A stretch of DNA of 64,000 nt from UBA4782 sp034429195 (GTDB lineage Bacteria; Chloroflexota; Anaerolineae; Anaerolineales; Anaerolineaceae), in assembly GCA_034429195.1 (NCBI GenBank), contig DAOUGQ010000014.1:87740-151739 (forward strand). Direction: 5' to 3'. This document shows, in pieces, positions 35,503-44,406 of the stretch. A program made the position numbers and the translations under genes. Under the pieces are notes generated by a model. It was not told where the DNA came from, made no database searches, and saw only the letters and a list, made by a program, of their open reading frames with translations. Numbering within the stretch: position 1 is the first letter of the stretch; every line of letters begins with the position of its first letter.

Positions 35503-36246
35503 TTACACTTTGCGGATGTGAATTGCTTCACTAATCATCGTATCTGTTTGTTGAAAAACCTTAGAAGTTACCTGAAAGTCACGTTGCACCCGAATGAGAT
35601 GCGTCATTTCATCAGCTAGGTTGATATTCGACATTTCATAAGCACCAGAGAGGATGATCCCACACCCACTTGTTCCAGGTGTAACCATTTGAGCTTTTCC
35701 TGATGCTTCACTTGGGATCCAGACATTATTTCCGGCATTGATCAATGCAGTTGGATTTGCAAATGAAGCCAATTGGATTTTTCCGACAGACTTCAAGGTT
35801 CCATCGCTTAAACTGGCAATCACTTCACCTGTGTTTTCAATATTGATGCTTGTGGTTTCCTTCGGAATTTGTCCATCCCATTTTAGAAGATAACCACTTG
35901 AATTGACCAACTGCCTTTTTGAGTCCAATTGAAACATCCCATCTCGGGTATACCCGATTTCGCCGCCGGGTAATTTCACTGCAAAAAAGCCATTTCCCTG
36001 GATCGCCCAATCCAGAGGATTATCAGTTCTGGTAATGACACCCTGATTGTTACTGACCTGCGTATTGATCAGGGTATTCCCTTCAAGTTTTTGCTCAGAA
36101 AGAAGCTCTTGAAAATTCATCCGGCTTCCTCGAAATCCAACCGTGTTGACATTGGCAAGATTATTAGCAATCGTATCCAGATCCATCATCCGGTTTAACA
36201 TATCCTGGCAGGAGATATTCAAGGTGTGATATAAAGAATATGCCAT
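35503..36246 (-). CDS. flgG: Flagellar basal-body rod protein (FlgF/FlgG family, second copy)
   Basis: A 247-aa FlgF/FlgG-type rod protein: MMDLDTIANNLANVNTVGFR, NPLDWAIQGNGFFAVKLPGG, YTRDGMFQLDSKRQLVNSSG, and C-terminal SGAYEMSNINLADEMTHLIR plus VFQQTDTMISEAI. With its neighbour it forms the pair equivalent to B. subtilis flhO-flhP. Which one is the distal rod FlgG cannot be decided by eye, so the symbols are interchangeable. Confidence 0.88.
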   Translation of the reverse strand: MAYSLYHTLNISCQDMLNRMMDLDTIANNLANVNTVGFRGSRMNFQELLSEQKLEGNTLINTQVSNNQGVITRTDNPLDWAIQGNGFFAVKLPGGEIGYTRDGMFQLDSKRQLVNSSGYLLKWDGQIPKETTSINIENTGEVIASLSDGTLKSVGKIQLASFANPTALINAGNNVWIPSEASGKAQMVTPGTSGCGIILSGAYEMSNINLADEMTHLIRVQRDFQVTSKVFQQTDTMISEAIHIRKV

Positions 36247-36260
36247 TGGGTGATCCTTTC

Positions 36261-37022
36261 TTATCCAATCCTTCCCAGTGAAGAAATGGTCTTTCCTAAT
36301 AATTCATCCTGATTTTGAACCATTTGCTGTGCCGCTTCGTATGCACGCAATATTTCGATCATTTGTGTCATTACTTGAGCAGCATTTACGTTTGAAGTTT
36401 CCAATGCGCCTTGGATGATGGTAGAGTTTTTTGCTGCGGTTGGTTTGGTATCAGTCATGAAAAGATTCCCCTGATCGTGTCGTAAAATCTCTTCTGGCTT
36501 CTCAAACTCTACCAGATCTAACTGTGAAGTCGATACTCCATCGATTATGACCTCACCAGAAGAACCGATTTCGACTGTACCATCAGCAATTTTTATGGGC
36601 TGCCCATTCTTACCCAACACCTGATATCCTTCAGAAGTTATCAACATGCCTGAGGCATCACGCATGAACCTTCCATCACGGGTGTATCTTTCCCCATCGG
36701 GAGTTTTTATATGGAAAAAGCCCGTACCCTGGATCGCAAGGTCATAAATTTTGTTTGTTACTTCAATACCGCCCTGGGAAAAATCAATCACCTCTTGTCC
36801 ATTTTGTACACCAAGTCCCAGTAAACCCACTTCTCTTGGAGAATTTTTTTCTTCCAGAATGTCCAATGGATCTATTACAGTAGTCTGCATATAATCTTCA
36901 GCAGTCGAAAGGATTTGTTTAAACCCTGGCACATCCATATTAGAAACATTATGCGAAAGAAGTTGCTGCCGGTTGGCGTTCATTACCATCGCAGAAACTG
37001 CAGAATAAAGACCTTTGATCAT
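36261..37022 (-). CDS. flgF: Flagellar basal-body rod protein (FlgF/FlgG family, first copy)
   Basis: A 253-aa rod protein paralogous to the next gene. N-terminus MIKGLYSAVSAMVMNANRQQ and LLSHNVSNMDVPGFKQ; core IYDLAIQGTGFFHIKTPDGE; C-terminus QGALETSNVNAAQVMTQMIE and EAAQQMVQNQDELLGKTI. The first residues resemble FlgG (MI.....A.SGM) more than the second copy does. It begins directly after the SwrB-position gene. Confidence 0.88.
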   Translation of the reverse strand: MIKGLYSAVSAMVMNANRQQLLSHNVSNMDVPGFKQILSTAEDYMQTTVIDPLDILEEKNSPREVGLLGLGVQNGQEVIDFSQGGIEVTNKIYDLAIQGTGFFHIKTPDGERYTRDGRFMRDASGMLITSEGYQVLGKNGQPIKIADGTVEIGSSGEVIIDGVSTSQLDLVEFEKPEEILRHDQGNLFMTDTKPTAAKNSTIIQGALETSNVNAAQVMTQMIEILRAYEAAQQMVQNQDELLGKTISSLGRIG

Positions 37023-37439
37023 TTACAAACTCTCCTTTCCATCTTTTCCTCGCCCATTGATCTTCAACACGAGATTGACTTCTTCCCTGGTAATTTCCAT
37101 CTGTCGGGCAATTTCCAAATCGGTCATGTTTGCAGCCGACATAGCCAGTATCATTTGATTCCTATCTGCAACACCTTGTGAAGAATCTACAGACTGTGAC
37201 ACGGGCTGTGATTGGGCAACGGCAAGCAGGCATTTGAAGTCATCCTGTCCCATCATCCCTGCATTTGTTTGAGAATCTGTCGACGTTTTTCTGGTTTGAT
37301 TAACCAAATTACGAATCTCGTTAACCAAAGGCCGAAATCGATCAGCTTGTTCAACGTTTCCTTGCGATAGAGCGGTTTCACGCGCAAGCTGAATAATATT
37401 GAGAGTATCAACAAGAGAAATGCGAGGAGTTTCATTCAT
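37023..37439 (-). CDS. Small protein in the swrB position, HTH-like C-terminus
   Basis: 138 aa, not recognised with confidence. The N-terminal half is helical and soluble (TLNIIQLARETALSQGNVEQ), the middle is low-complexity, and the C-terminal about 35 residues (LAMSAANMTDLEIARQMEIT, REEVNLVLKI) look like a short helix-turn-helix of the type seen at the end of DUF6115/SwrB proteins. Its location immediately after the sigma-28 gene is the one swrB occupies in Bacillus. It has no TM, unlike SwrB. It overlaps fliA by 8 bases and abuts flgF, so it is clearly part of the transcript. Confidence 0.6.
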   Translation of the reverse strand: MNETPRISLVDTLNIIQLARETALSQGNVEQADRFRPLVNEIRNLVNQTRKTSTDSQTNAGMMGQDDFKCLLAVAQSQPVSQSVDSSQGVADRNQMILAMSAANMTDLEIARQMEITREEVNLVLKINGRGKDGKESL

Positions 37440-38193
37440 CTTTCATCATAGCCTTGATATTAATAATGGCACGCGAATGAATCTGACAAACGCGTGATTC
37501 AGAAATTCCAAGTGCTTTTCCAATTTCTTTATAAGTAAATTCTTCGACATAATAAAGTGACAGTACCTGTTGTTCACGTTCGGGCAATTGAAGGAGTGCA
37601 TGAATCATTTGCTCTTTTAGATCATTATCTAAAAATTCTTCGGCGGGATCTGCCTGATTATCATCTTTGATTTCTTCGTATGCATCACCTTCACCCTCCC
37701 GTCTATCAGTTTGTTCAAAAAAGGTATCCAGCGATATAAAAATTCTTCGCGAATCGTCCAATCCTTCTCTTACTTCTTCAACGTCCAAATTCAGCCGTTG
37801 AGCAATTTCAGCATCAGTCGGTTCGCGTTGCTGCTCAGTCCAAAATTCTGTGATGACTCTGCGAATCTCTCGCACACGTTTTCTTGCAGATCGCGTCATC
37901 CAATCAGAAGAACGCATATGATCAAGGATTTTCCCGCGGATACGTAGGCTGGCATACGTAGAAAATTGTGTTTCATAAGCTGGATCAAAGTGATCCACCG
38001 CTTCTATCAATCCCAATAACCCTTGATTTGCCAGATCAGTATACTCATCACTTCCTTGATAGTTCAATCCCAGGCGGTTTAAAATGTAATGAACCAGAGG
38101 AACAGATTGAAGAACCAGTTTTTCTCGCAAATCTGGTGATTTTGTAGAAAGATATTGCTTCCAAAGATCAAGTTCTTCAATCATTTGATTCAT
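37432..38193 (-). CDS. fliA: RNA polymerase sigma factor FliA (sigma-28)
   Basis: A 253-aa alternative sigma factor for late flagellar genes. Region 2: LGLNYQGSDEYTDLANQGLL, GLIEAVDHFDPAYETQFSTY, ASLRIRGKILDHMRSSDWM; region 3: RKRVREIRRVITEF; region 4: LPEREQQVLSLYYVEEFTYK and EIGKALGISESRVCQIHSRA. This is the FliA/WhiG/SigD group. Its anti-sigma factor FlgM is encoded downstream in the same transcript, and FliA-type promoters are seen at fliC and cheA. Confidence 0.97.
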   Translation of the reverse strand: MNQMIEELDLWKQYLSTKSPDLREKLVLQSVPLVHYILNRLGLNYQGSDEYTDLANQGLLGLIEAVDHFDPAYETQFSTYASLRIRGKILDHMRSSDWMTRSARKRVREIRRVITEFWTEQQREPTDAEIAQRLNLDVEEVREGLDDSRRIFISLDTFFEQTDRREGEGDAYEEIKDDNQADPAEEFLDNDLKEQMIHALLQLPEREQQVLSLYYVEEFTYKEIGKALGISESRVCQIHSRAIINIKAMMKDE

Positions 38194-38221
38194 TTACAAA
38201 TTCCCATCTTACAAGTACCGT

Positions 38222-38554
38222 TCATCCTTGCTCATCAATGGTGGAAGTTGTGGTAGCTTCCTCAACCATCTGACTGGTCACCTCGATTGAAGCACTAACA
38301 ATTTTCTTGGCTATAACATATAAAAGAAAACCCACGGTGATGAGTGTGACACCTGTTCTGATCGCGATATCAACAAAAGTAGCCCCTGAAATATAAGAGA
38401 CAATAGCTACGGTCATTGCAATAACAACCATGATTAAGTTTGATAAATCGAAAATAATATCCAATAACACTGGCAGCTTCCCAGTAGAAACTGGTTTTGA
38501 TACCACCTGTACTCTACGTTGAGAAATTGGTGTTGCTTCTTGTTTGGCAGCCAT
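38222..38554 (-). CDS. Small two-TM membrane protein in the flhG position
   Basis: 110 aa, unrecognised. Residues about 1-28 are basic and soluble, followed by two hydrophobic spans (LIMVVIAMTVAIVSYISGA and TGVTLITVGFLLYVIA), then an acidic/Thr-rich tail. It occupies the gap between flhF and fliA where flhG (fleN/ylxH) usually sits, but it has no P-loop and is not FlhG. It begins 3 bases after flhF, so it is co-expressed. A role in placing or anchoring the flagellar base is a guess from position only. Confidence 0.6.
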   Translation of the reverse strand: MAAKQEATPISQRRVQVVSKPVSTGKLPVLLDIIFDLSNLIMVVIAMTVAIVSYISGATFVDIAIRTGVTLITVGFLLYVIAKKIVSASIEVTSQMVEEATTTSTIDEQG

Positions 38555-38557
38555 TTA

Positions 38558-39895
38558 TTACCACCTTCCTCTGAATAATGCGTCCACCAGTAGGTCTGCA
38601 TCTGCGACCTTTAAACCAGTTGTAACTTTTCGATTGCTGGTAAAGAAACTTATGGGTAGGTGACTCTTCCTGGCGAAATCAAATAAAGACCCATAAGAAG
38701 ATGTCTCATCCAACTTTGAAAATACACTCCCCTTTACAGTAAAGTATTTCACCGCATCGTAACAATGCAGTGCATCAGCCTCCTTTGCGGTAGCAGATGT
38801 AACTAATAAAATTTCCGCTTCAGGGATTTCCATTATGTATGATCCTAATTCCACTTCCTGTTCTTCTGCTGAGGGGTTAAAACCAGGAGTATCAATCAGG
38901 ATCAAGTCTGCATCTTTATACCGCTCAACCACCGACTTTAATTCTTTTGCGGTATAGACCAATTCCATTGGAATGCCAATTGCATCAACATACGTGCGTG
39001 CTTCAGTGATCGCCCCAGTTCTGATGGTATCTGCACAAACCCATACTACCTTTTTCTGTAAAACACTGCTATAGAAGACTGCCATTTTGGCTAGAGAATT
39101 GGTTTTGCCGCATCCGCTTAAACCCACTAAAACCAAAACTCTCCCTGGTACTTCAGTACTTGGCCAACGATTAACCACAATATTGGCGGCCATGTAATTT
39201 GCAAGAAATTCTTTTACCCTGGCATCATTTTCAAGAAGGGCAGAGCTACAATTCTTTAAAGTTAATTCCCTTAAATGAGAAAGAAAATCGTGTTCAATTC
39301 CCTGAGCCGTTAATTTATCAAGCAAACGTTGAAGGGATTTCGGGCAATTTTCATCACGGGTATGTGGCTTTGTTCTGTTGCTGATCCCCGCTTCCGGCTG
39401 AATCAAAACCCCATTGCTTACTTTAGTTTCGTATGTGACATGAGGACGGCTGGCAAGAATTTGATTCATTACCTGCACATCTTCTTTGTGAAGATAACGC
39501 GGCTTCCAGAGATTTCTTATCTCATGAAAATGGGGAAGCTCTTGTTGAGGAGCTGTATTGGCATTGAATGGTTCAGGATCAATATTAGAACTAATATTTG
39601 TATCCATATCCCACTCAATAGATGGTTGTTCTTCAATAAACTCAACTCCATTTCCATTTCTATCAGGTCGAATGATCCTGGAAGGCTGCTTATTGTTCTT
39701 ACTTATATTCTTTATTTTTTGAATCTCGTCTGAAGAAACCGAGATCACTTCTACGCCAGGTTTCCGCCAGACCTGCCAGGCAGGTCCCATGGGAATATCC
39801 CGCGCTGAAATCACTACTGCATCTGGTCCCATCTCCTGCTGAACCAGTTGCAATGCTTCTGTCATCGTTTCAGCCTGAAAAGTTCTAGTTGTCAT
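38558..39895 (-). CDS. flhF: Flagellar biosynthesis GTPase FlhF
   Basis: A 445-aa SRP-family GTPase that sets flagellar position and number. N-terminus: MTEALQLVQQEMGPDAVVIS (typical FlhF start), long B-linker to about 185, N-domain, then the G domain: P-loop GLSGCGKT 258-265, ADTIRTGA (289-296), DTPGF at 335-339 in place of the usual DTAGR, and SKLDETSSYGS (KLDE 394-397). The P-loop lysine is kept, but the G3 arginine is lost. It overlaps flhA by 4 bases. No flhG follows. Confidence 0.93.
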   Translation of the reverse strand: MTTRTFQAETMTEALQLVQQEMGPDAVVISARDIPMGPAWQVWRKPGVEVISVSSDEIQKIKNISKNNKQPSRIIRPDRNGNGVEFIEEQPSIEWDMDTNISSNIDPEPFNANTAPQQELPHFHEIRNLWKPRYLHKEDVQVMNQILASRPHVTYETKVSNGVLIQPEAGISNRTKPHTRDENCPKSLQRLLDKLTAQGIEHDFLSHLRELTLKNCSSALLENDARVKEFLANYMAANIVVNRWPSTEVPGRVLVLVGLSGCGKTNSLAKMAVFYSSVLQKKVVWVCADTIRTGAITEARTYVDAIGIPMELVYTAKELKSVVERYKDADLILIDTPGFNPSAEEQEVELGSYIMEIPEAEILLVTSATAKEADALHCYDAVKYFTVKGSVFSKLDETSSYGSLFDFARKSHLPISFFTSNRKVTTGLKVADADLLVDALFRGRW

Positions 39896-41985
39896 TGAAT
39901 TTCCTGAATATTGACCATGCCATGTGCTTTAACCCTGGTTCCCTGACTCACTTCAGAGAACGCCAATACAACCAGAGAGGGGAAACTCTGTTCAACCAAC
40001 CGCCTGAAAGCAAATCTCAATTCGCGGGGACAAAGTAGAACAGGTAAATAGCCTTGTTTTGCCATGTTTTCCATTTGCTCTCCTGTACTCGCCAGAATGC
40101 GTTGCGCCATTTTCGCATCGATTTGGAACCCCATGCGATTATCAGTGTTTACTAATGAATTCCTCAATTGATTTTCCAATGCAGGCGATAATGTCATCAC
40201 ATGAAGTGTATATGAACTATCTCTGTATTGATTGGAAATGGTTACCGCCATTGATTGGCGTACTACTTCTGAAAGCACATTGGGGTCACGTGTTACTTGG
40301 GCATTCACTGCAAGCACTTCCAATATTCCGCTCAGGTCACGGATCGATACCCGTTCATGCAGCAAATTTCGAAGCACATTCTGAAGATCTCCCAGGCTTA
40401 ACAGCTCAGGGATAACACCATCCACGGATGCTGGTGATTTTTGTCGAATCTGGTTTATCATCTCCTGTACCGCCTGCCGGCTTAGCAGTTCTGGTGAATG
40501 AGCTCTGACGACTTCAGTAAGGTGCGTGCAAACTACTGATATCGGCGTTACAACCGTATACCCTTTCATCTCAGCCTGGTGGCGGTCATTTTCACTGATC
40601 CATTTCGCAGGTAACCTAAAAGCTGGCTCGTTGGCAGTAATGCCAGGAAGATCGCCTTCAACACTGTCACTTGGTATCGCCATCAGATGATCCAGCATGA
40701 TCTGGTAATTTGCGATCTCCTGACCACGAATCTTTATCCGATATTCATTCGGCTGAAGGCGCAAATTATCTCGAATTCTGACCACCGGTAGGATCAACCC
40801 TAATTCCGACATAATTTGCCGTCGAATACCTGTGATCCTTTGTAAGAGGTTCTCCTGTGCTTGATCATCGATTAACGGGATCAAACTATACCCAATTTCA
40901 ATTTCAATCGGATCAACCATGACCATTTCCAACATTTGTTCTGGTGTTTCTGGTTCGGTTGGACCAGGTTCCGGAGGTTTTAATAATGCTTTTTCTTCTT
41001 CTGCTTTCATCTTTTGTGTAAAGTAGGCTGCCACTCCCAACCCGATGCTGACAAGTGCAAAGGGAATTTTCGGAAGCCCTGGAATCAACATCATCAATCC
41101 AACAATAATGGCTGCTACCGCCAAAACATTAAATTTACTCAGCTGACCAAATAATTCTGTTCCAAGTGAAGATTCAGAAGTTGACCGGGTAACGATCAAA
41201 CCTGCAGCTGAAGAAATCAACAATGCAGGAATTTGTATCGCCAGACCAGCACCAATTGTCAAAAGAACATAATTTGAGAGAGCAGTTGTAATATCCATCT
41301 GTTTTTGAAGCATGCCGATGACAATGCCACCCAGTGCATTTATTAGCATGATAATGATAGAAGCTACTGCATCACCACGAACAAATTTGCTGGCGCCATC
41401 CATTGCCCCATAAAAATCCGCTTCTTTTTCAACTGCTTTGCGGCGTCTCCGTGACTCATTTTCATCTATCAGTCCTGCGTTCAAATCTGCGTCAATGGCA
41501 AGCTGCTTTCCAGGCATTGCATCCAATGTAAAACGTGCTGCTACTTCTGCTACACGCCCAGCGCCGCTGTTGATGACCATAAACTGAATGATCATTAACA
41601 TCAAAAAAATGACAAAACCAACTACATAATTGCCCCCCACCATCAAATTGCCAAAGGTATCAACAATTTTTCCCGCTGAGCCATCCAGCAGAATCAGCCG
41701 GGTAACTGAAATGTTGATACCCAACCTGAGTAATGTCATGAGCAATAGTACTGTTGGGAATGATGAAAATTCGAGCGCTTCTTTGATATACATGGTCAGA
41801 AGCAGGATGCCTACTGCCATTGCAATATTGAGAGCAAGAAGAAGATCAACTAAGAAGGAAGGAAGAGGAACAACAAGCAAGATAACCAGGAGTACGATGC
41901 CAAAAGCCATCAGCATGTCTTTGGAGCGGAATAGCTTTAGCAGCGCATGTGTCATATTTGTTGTTGAACCAGTAGTTGTAGTCAC
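39892..41985 (-). CDS. flhA: Flagellar export gate protein FlhA
   Basis: A 697-aa export gate. The N-terminal half has about eight TMs (LLVVPLPSFLVDLLLALNIA, GGNYVVGFVIFLMLMIIQFM) and the conserved FHIPEP-type loop (ARFTLDAMPGKQLAIDADLN). The C-terminal cytosolic domain (MVDPIEIEIGYSLIPLID, LCPRELRFAFRRLVEQSF) is complete. The start is taken as GTG 41985, after GGAAG; an ATG ten codons in (41955) is possible. The gene follows flhB with a 15-base gap. Confidence 0.97.
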   Translation of the reverse strand: MTTTTGSTTNMTHALLKLFRSKDMLMAFGIVLLVILLVVPLPSFLVDLLLALNIAMAVGILLLTMYIKEALEFSSFPTVLLLMTLLRLGINISVTRLILLDGSAGKIVDTFGNLMVGGNYVVGFVIFLMLMIIQFMVINSGAGRVAEVAARFTLDAMPGKQLAIDADLNAGLIDENESRRRRKAVEKEADFYGAMDGASKFVRGDAVASIIIMLINALGGIVIGMLQKQMDITTALSNYVLLTIGAGLAIQIPALLISSAAGLIVTRSTSESSLGTELFGQLSKFNVLAVAAIIVGLMMLIPGLPKIPFALVSIGLGVAAYFTQKMKAEEEKALLKPPEPGPTEPETPEQMLEMVMVDPIEIEIGYSLIPLIDDQAQENLLQRITGIRRQIMSELGLILPVVRIRDNLRLQPNEYRIKIRGQEIANYQIMLDHLMAIPSDSVEGDLPGITANEPAFRLPAKWISENDRHQAEMKGYTVVTPISVVCTHLTEVVRAHSPELLSRQAVQEMINQIRQKSPASVDGVIPELLSLGDLQNVLRNLLHERVSIRDLSGILEVLAVNAQVTRDPNVLSEVVRQSMAVTISNQYRDSSYTLHVMTLSPALENQLRNSLVNTDNRMGFQIDAKMAQRILASTGEQMENMAKQGYLPVLLCPRELRFAFRRLVEQSFPSLVVLAFSEVSQGTRVKAHGMVNIQEIQ

Positions 41986-42000
41986 TTATTCTTCTTCCAT

Positions 42001-43095
42001 TCATTTAGCTTCTTCGTCATCGCCTGTTTTGTTCTGAGCAACAGACGGAGAAGCGTGATTCTTAGTTTTATAAACAAAAGCCAGAACTTCAGCCATTGCT
42101 TTATAAAGATCGGGGGAGATTTCCTGATCGATATCAATCGTTTTATATATTGCCCAGGCAAGAGGAATATTCTGAACAATTGGAATGTTATGTTCTTTGG
42201 CAATTGCCACAATGCGTTCAGCAATTTTGTATGCCCCTTTTGCCAGGATTTTCGGAGCATTCATTTCATTTCGATATTCAACAGCAATTGCTAGGTGAGT
42301 AGGATTGGTAACGATTACTGTCGCATTGGGCACATTGGCCATCATTCTCTTTCGAGCCATGCGGCGCTGCTGAGCACGGATCCTGCTTTTTAAGAGAGGA
42401 TCACCCTCTGACCTTTTCATTTCCTCTTTGATCTCTTGTTTAGTCATTCGCAAATTTCGCATATAATCCCAACGTTGATAAGCGTAATCTGCCGCCGCAA
42501 GAACAAAATAGACTAAACTCACCCTCAACATCAAAGAGAAGAATATTTTTGCTGCCATACTGATAGATTCTCTGAGGTCTAGAGAAGCCAGTCCTACCAG
42601 TTGCATGTAATTAGACCGAAGGAAACTATAGGTAATCCATCCAATGATGAGCAGTTTTACCAGTGTTTTTACTAATTCAAAAAGTGAATTCCGTGAAAAT
42701 AACCGTTTAAAGCCATTGATCGGATTTATTCGATTGAAATCCATCCATTTCCGCTTACTCGACCAAAGGAAACGTGTCTGACCAAGCGTAACCATCGTTC
42801 CGGCAATCATAATTCCCAGAATGAACAATCCAAGAGATGGGAGAATCCGAAAAATGTTATTCAAGGTGGTTTCTTGCAACCATACATCGGTTATTTCAGT
42901 ACCTGGCAATTCTTGAATGGTCTGTTGGATCATTTCCAAAAAGGCCGTTATCATACTTCTTCCAGGACCTTGTAGCAGAGCGACGCATAAGAGAAGAACT
43001 ACAGCGGCATTTACTTCACGGCTGTTAACAACCTGACCCTGTTCACGAGCTTCCGCTATTCTTCTAGGAGTCGGTGCCTCTGTCTTATCTGACAT
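42001..43095 (-). CDS. flhB: Flagellar export switch protein FlhB
   Basis: A 364-aa export gate component with four TMs and a cytosolic C-domain. The autocleavage site NPTH is at residues 264-267 (VTNPTHLAIAVEYRNE). The C-domain continues with APKILAKGAYKIAERIVAIA, EHNIPIVQNIPLAWAIYK and EISPDLYKAMAEVLAFVY. The short FlhB2 at 5540 copies only this last part. It lies 4 bases after fliR. Confidence 0.97.
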   Translation of the reverse strand: MSDKTEAPTPRRIAEAREQGQVVNSREVNAAVVLLLCVALLQGPGRSMITAFLEMIQQTIQELPGTEITDVWLQETTLNNIFRILPSLGLFILGIMIAGTMVTLGQTRFLWSSKRKWMDFNRINPINGFKRLFSRNSLFELVKTLVKLLIIGWITYSFLRSNYMQLVGLASLDLRESISMAAKIFFSLMLRVSLVYFVLAAADYAYQRWDYMRNLRMTKQEIKEEMKRSEGDPLLKSRIRAQQRRMARKRMMANVPNATVIVTNPTHLAIAVEYRNEMNAPKILAKGAYKIAERIVAIAKEHNIPIVQNIPLAWAIYKTIDIDQEISPDLYKAMAEVLAFVYKTKNHASPSVAQNKTGDDEEAK

Positions 43096-43099
43096 CTCA

Positions 43100-43861
43100 T
43101 TATCTTTCCAATAACATTAACATTTTTGTACCCAAGTCTTTGTAGATATTTCCGATCATGGGAAGAACCATCACCAAGACCAATCCCATTCCCAAAAGAG
43201 AAACTCCAATTTTTAAGGGTAATCCCAGGAAATAAACCTGGATTTGAGGGGTGATCCGAGCCAGCAAGCCTAGCGAAAGATCCGTAAGCAGCAAAGCAGC
43301 AATGAGGGGCAATGCCAGGTGAATCCCAGCTTGTATCATTTGTGAGGTCATTTGCAGAACAACGGAGGGATCTGAAAACGGTATTGATCCTCGAAGTGGA
43401 ATGATCTCGAACATTTTTTGTAAAGCCATGATCACCACATGGTGCCCATCAATCACTAAGAAATACATAGTGGCTGTTAAAATGAACAATTGATCCAAAG
43501 CAGAACCTGCTTCTCCCATTGCAGGATTGAAAACTCTACTTGAGCTGAACCCGCTGCCATATCCCATCGATTCACCGGCTATCTGCAAAATACCAAAAAC
43601 AAGATCAGCCGCAAAACCTGCAACTGTTCCAATGATTAGCTCTTTCCCAATTTCGATCACAAAAGCCACCAACCCAAGAGAAGTATCTGCTGCAGGAAGG
43701 TTCTGCCAGGGTATAAGAAATAGAGTCAACATGAGCCCTAATCCTATCTTGACCTGATTTGGAATCATCCTGCCACCTAAGACTGGGATATGGATGATGG
43801 TTGCCATGATCCGTGTAAGTGCCAGAAAGAATAACTGGGTTTGAGCTAATGAAATAGACAA
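43100..43861 (-). CDS. fliR: Flagellar export gate protein FliR
   Basis: A 253-aa integral membrane protein (about six TMs) of the FliPQR export channel: LFFLALTRIMATIIHIPVLG, LIIGTVAGFAADLVFGILQI, GESMGYGSGFSSSRVFNPAM, LGLLARITPQIQVYFLGLPL. It appears to start at TTG 43861, with GGAGGT 3 bases before it. It is separated from fliP-fliQ by two regulatory genes, which is unusual. Confidence 0.95.
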   Translation of the reverse strand: MSISLAQTQLFFLALTRIMATIIHIPVLGGRMIPNQVKIGLGLMLTLFLIPWQNLPAADTSLGLVAFVIEIGKELIIGTVAGFAADLVFGILQIAGESMGYGSGFSSSRVFNPAMGEAGSALDQLFILTATMYFLVIDGHHVVIMALQKMFEIIPLRGSIPFSDPSVVLQMTSQMIQAGIHLALPLIAALLLTDLSLGLLARITPQIQVYFLGLPLKIGVSLLGMGLVLVMVLPMIGNIYKDLGTKMLMLLER

Positions 43862-43978
43862 TCTACCTCCGGTAAGGAAGTTTCTTTCAGGATAAATAAA
43901 GTTGCAGGTTATGTCCGTAAAGGATTGGTGAAGGTGAAATTAAATCTGGATAAAATTTCTTTAGAATAGACTTCTTCT

Positions 43979-44392
43979 CTATAAAGTCTTTACAGGAACA
44001 GCCGATAATGTTTTTTTAACAGAATTTTTTGAATAATGAGCAATTTTTAAAACAAGGGTTTCAACATCAAAGGGTTTAACCAGAAAATCATCTGCGCCTG
44101 CTGTTTTTGCCTGTTTTACAATACCTGGAAATCCTAACGCAGAGAGGATTACTACATATCTGCCTTTAAGCAATCCTTTTTCATTTATCGCATGCAAAAG
44201 ATCAAAAGCATTAAGACGCGGAAGGCAGGTATCTATTACAATAATTTCAGGTTGAAATTCTTCAATTTCATCTATGGCGAATACTGGATCATCACAAAAA
44301 ATGGGATTATAACCATTTCGTTTTAGGGATAAATTAAGCAGATCACCTAGAACTGCATCGTATTCTAAAAGGAGAATGCGAATAGCTTCCAT
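43979..44392 (-). CDS. CheY-like single-domain response regulator
   Basis: A 137-aa receiver. Phosphoacceptor D54 in IIVIDTCLPRL; the acidic pocket is altered to LLLEYDAV (E10, D12 rather than the usual pair); switch S in VVILSALGFPG and K in VKPFDVET. It is distinct from CheY in the chemotaxis operon. It is sandwiched between an HDOD gene and fliR, 117 bases from fliR, and could report on the HDOD protein or the motor. The partner kinase is unknown. Confidence 0.85.
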   Translation of the reverse strand: MEAIRILLLEYDAVLGDLLNLSLKRNGYNPIFCDDPVFAIDEIEEFQPEIIVIDTCLPRLNAFDLLHAINEKGLLKGRYVVILSALGFPGIVKQAKTAGADDFLVKPFDVETLVLKIAHYSKNSVKKTLSAVPVKTL

Positions 44393-44406
44393 ATTCTTTC
44401 TTCACA

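Noticed and set aside
41630..42037. 135-codon open frame on the plus strand
   Set aside because: Antisense to flhA and the end of flhB; basic low-complexity translation without family features.
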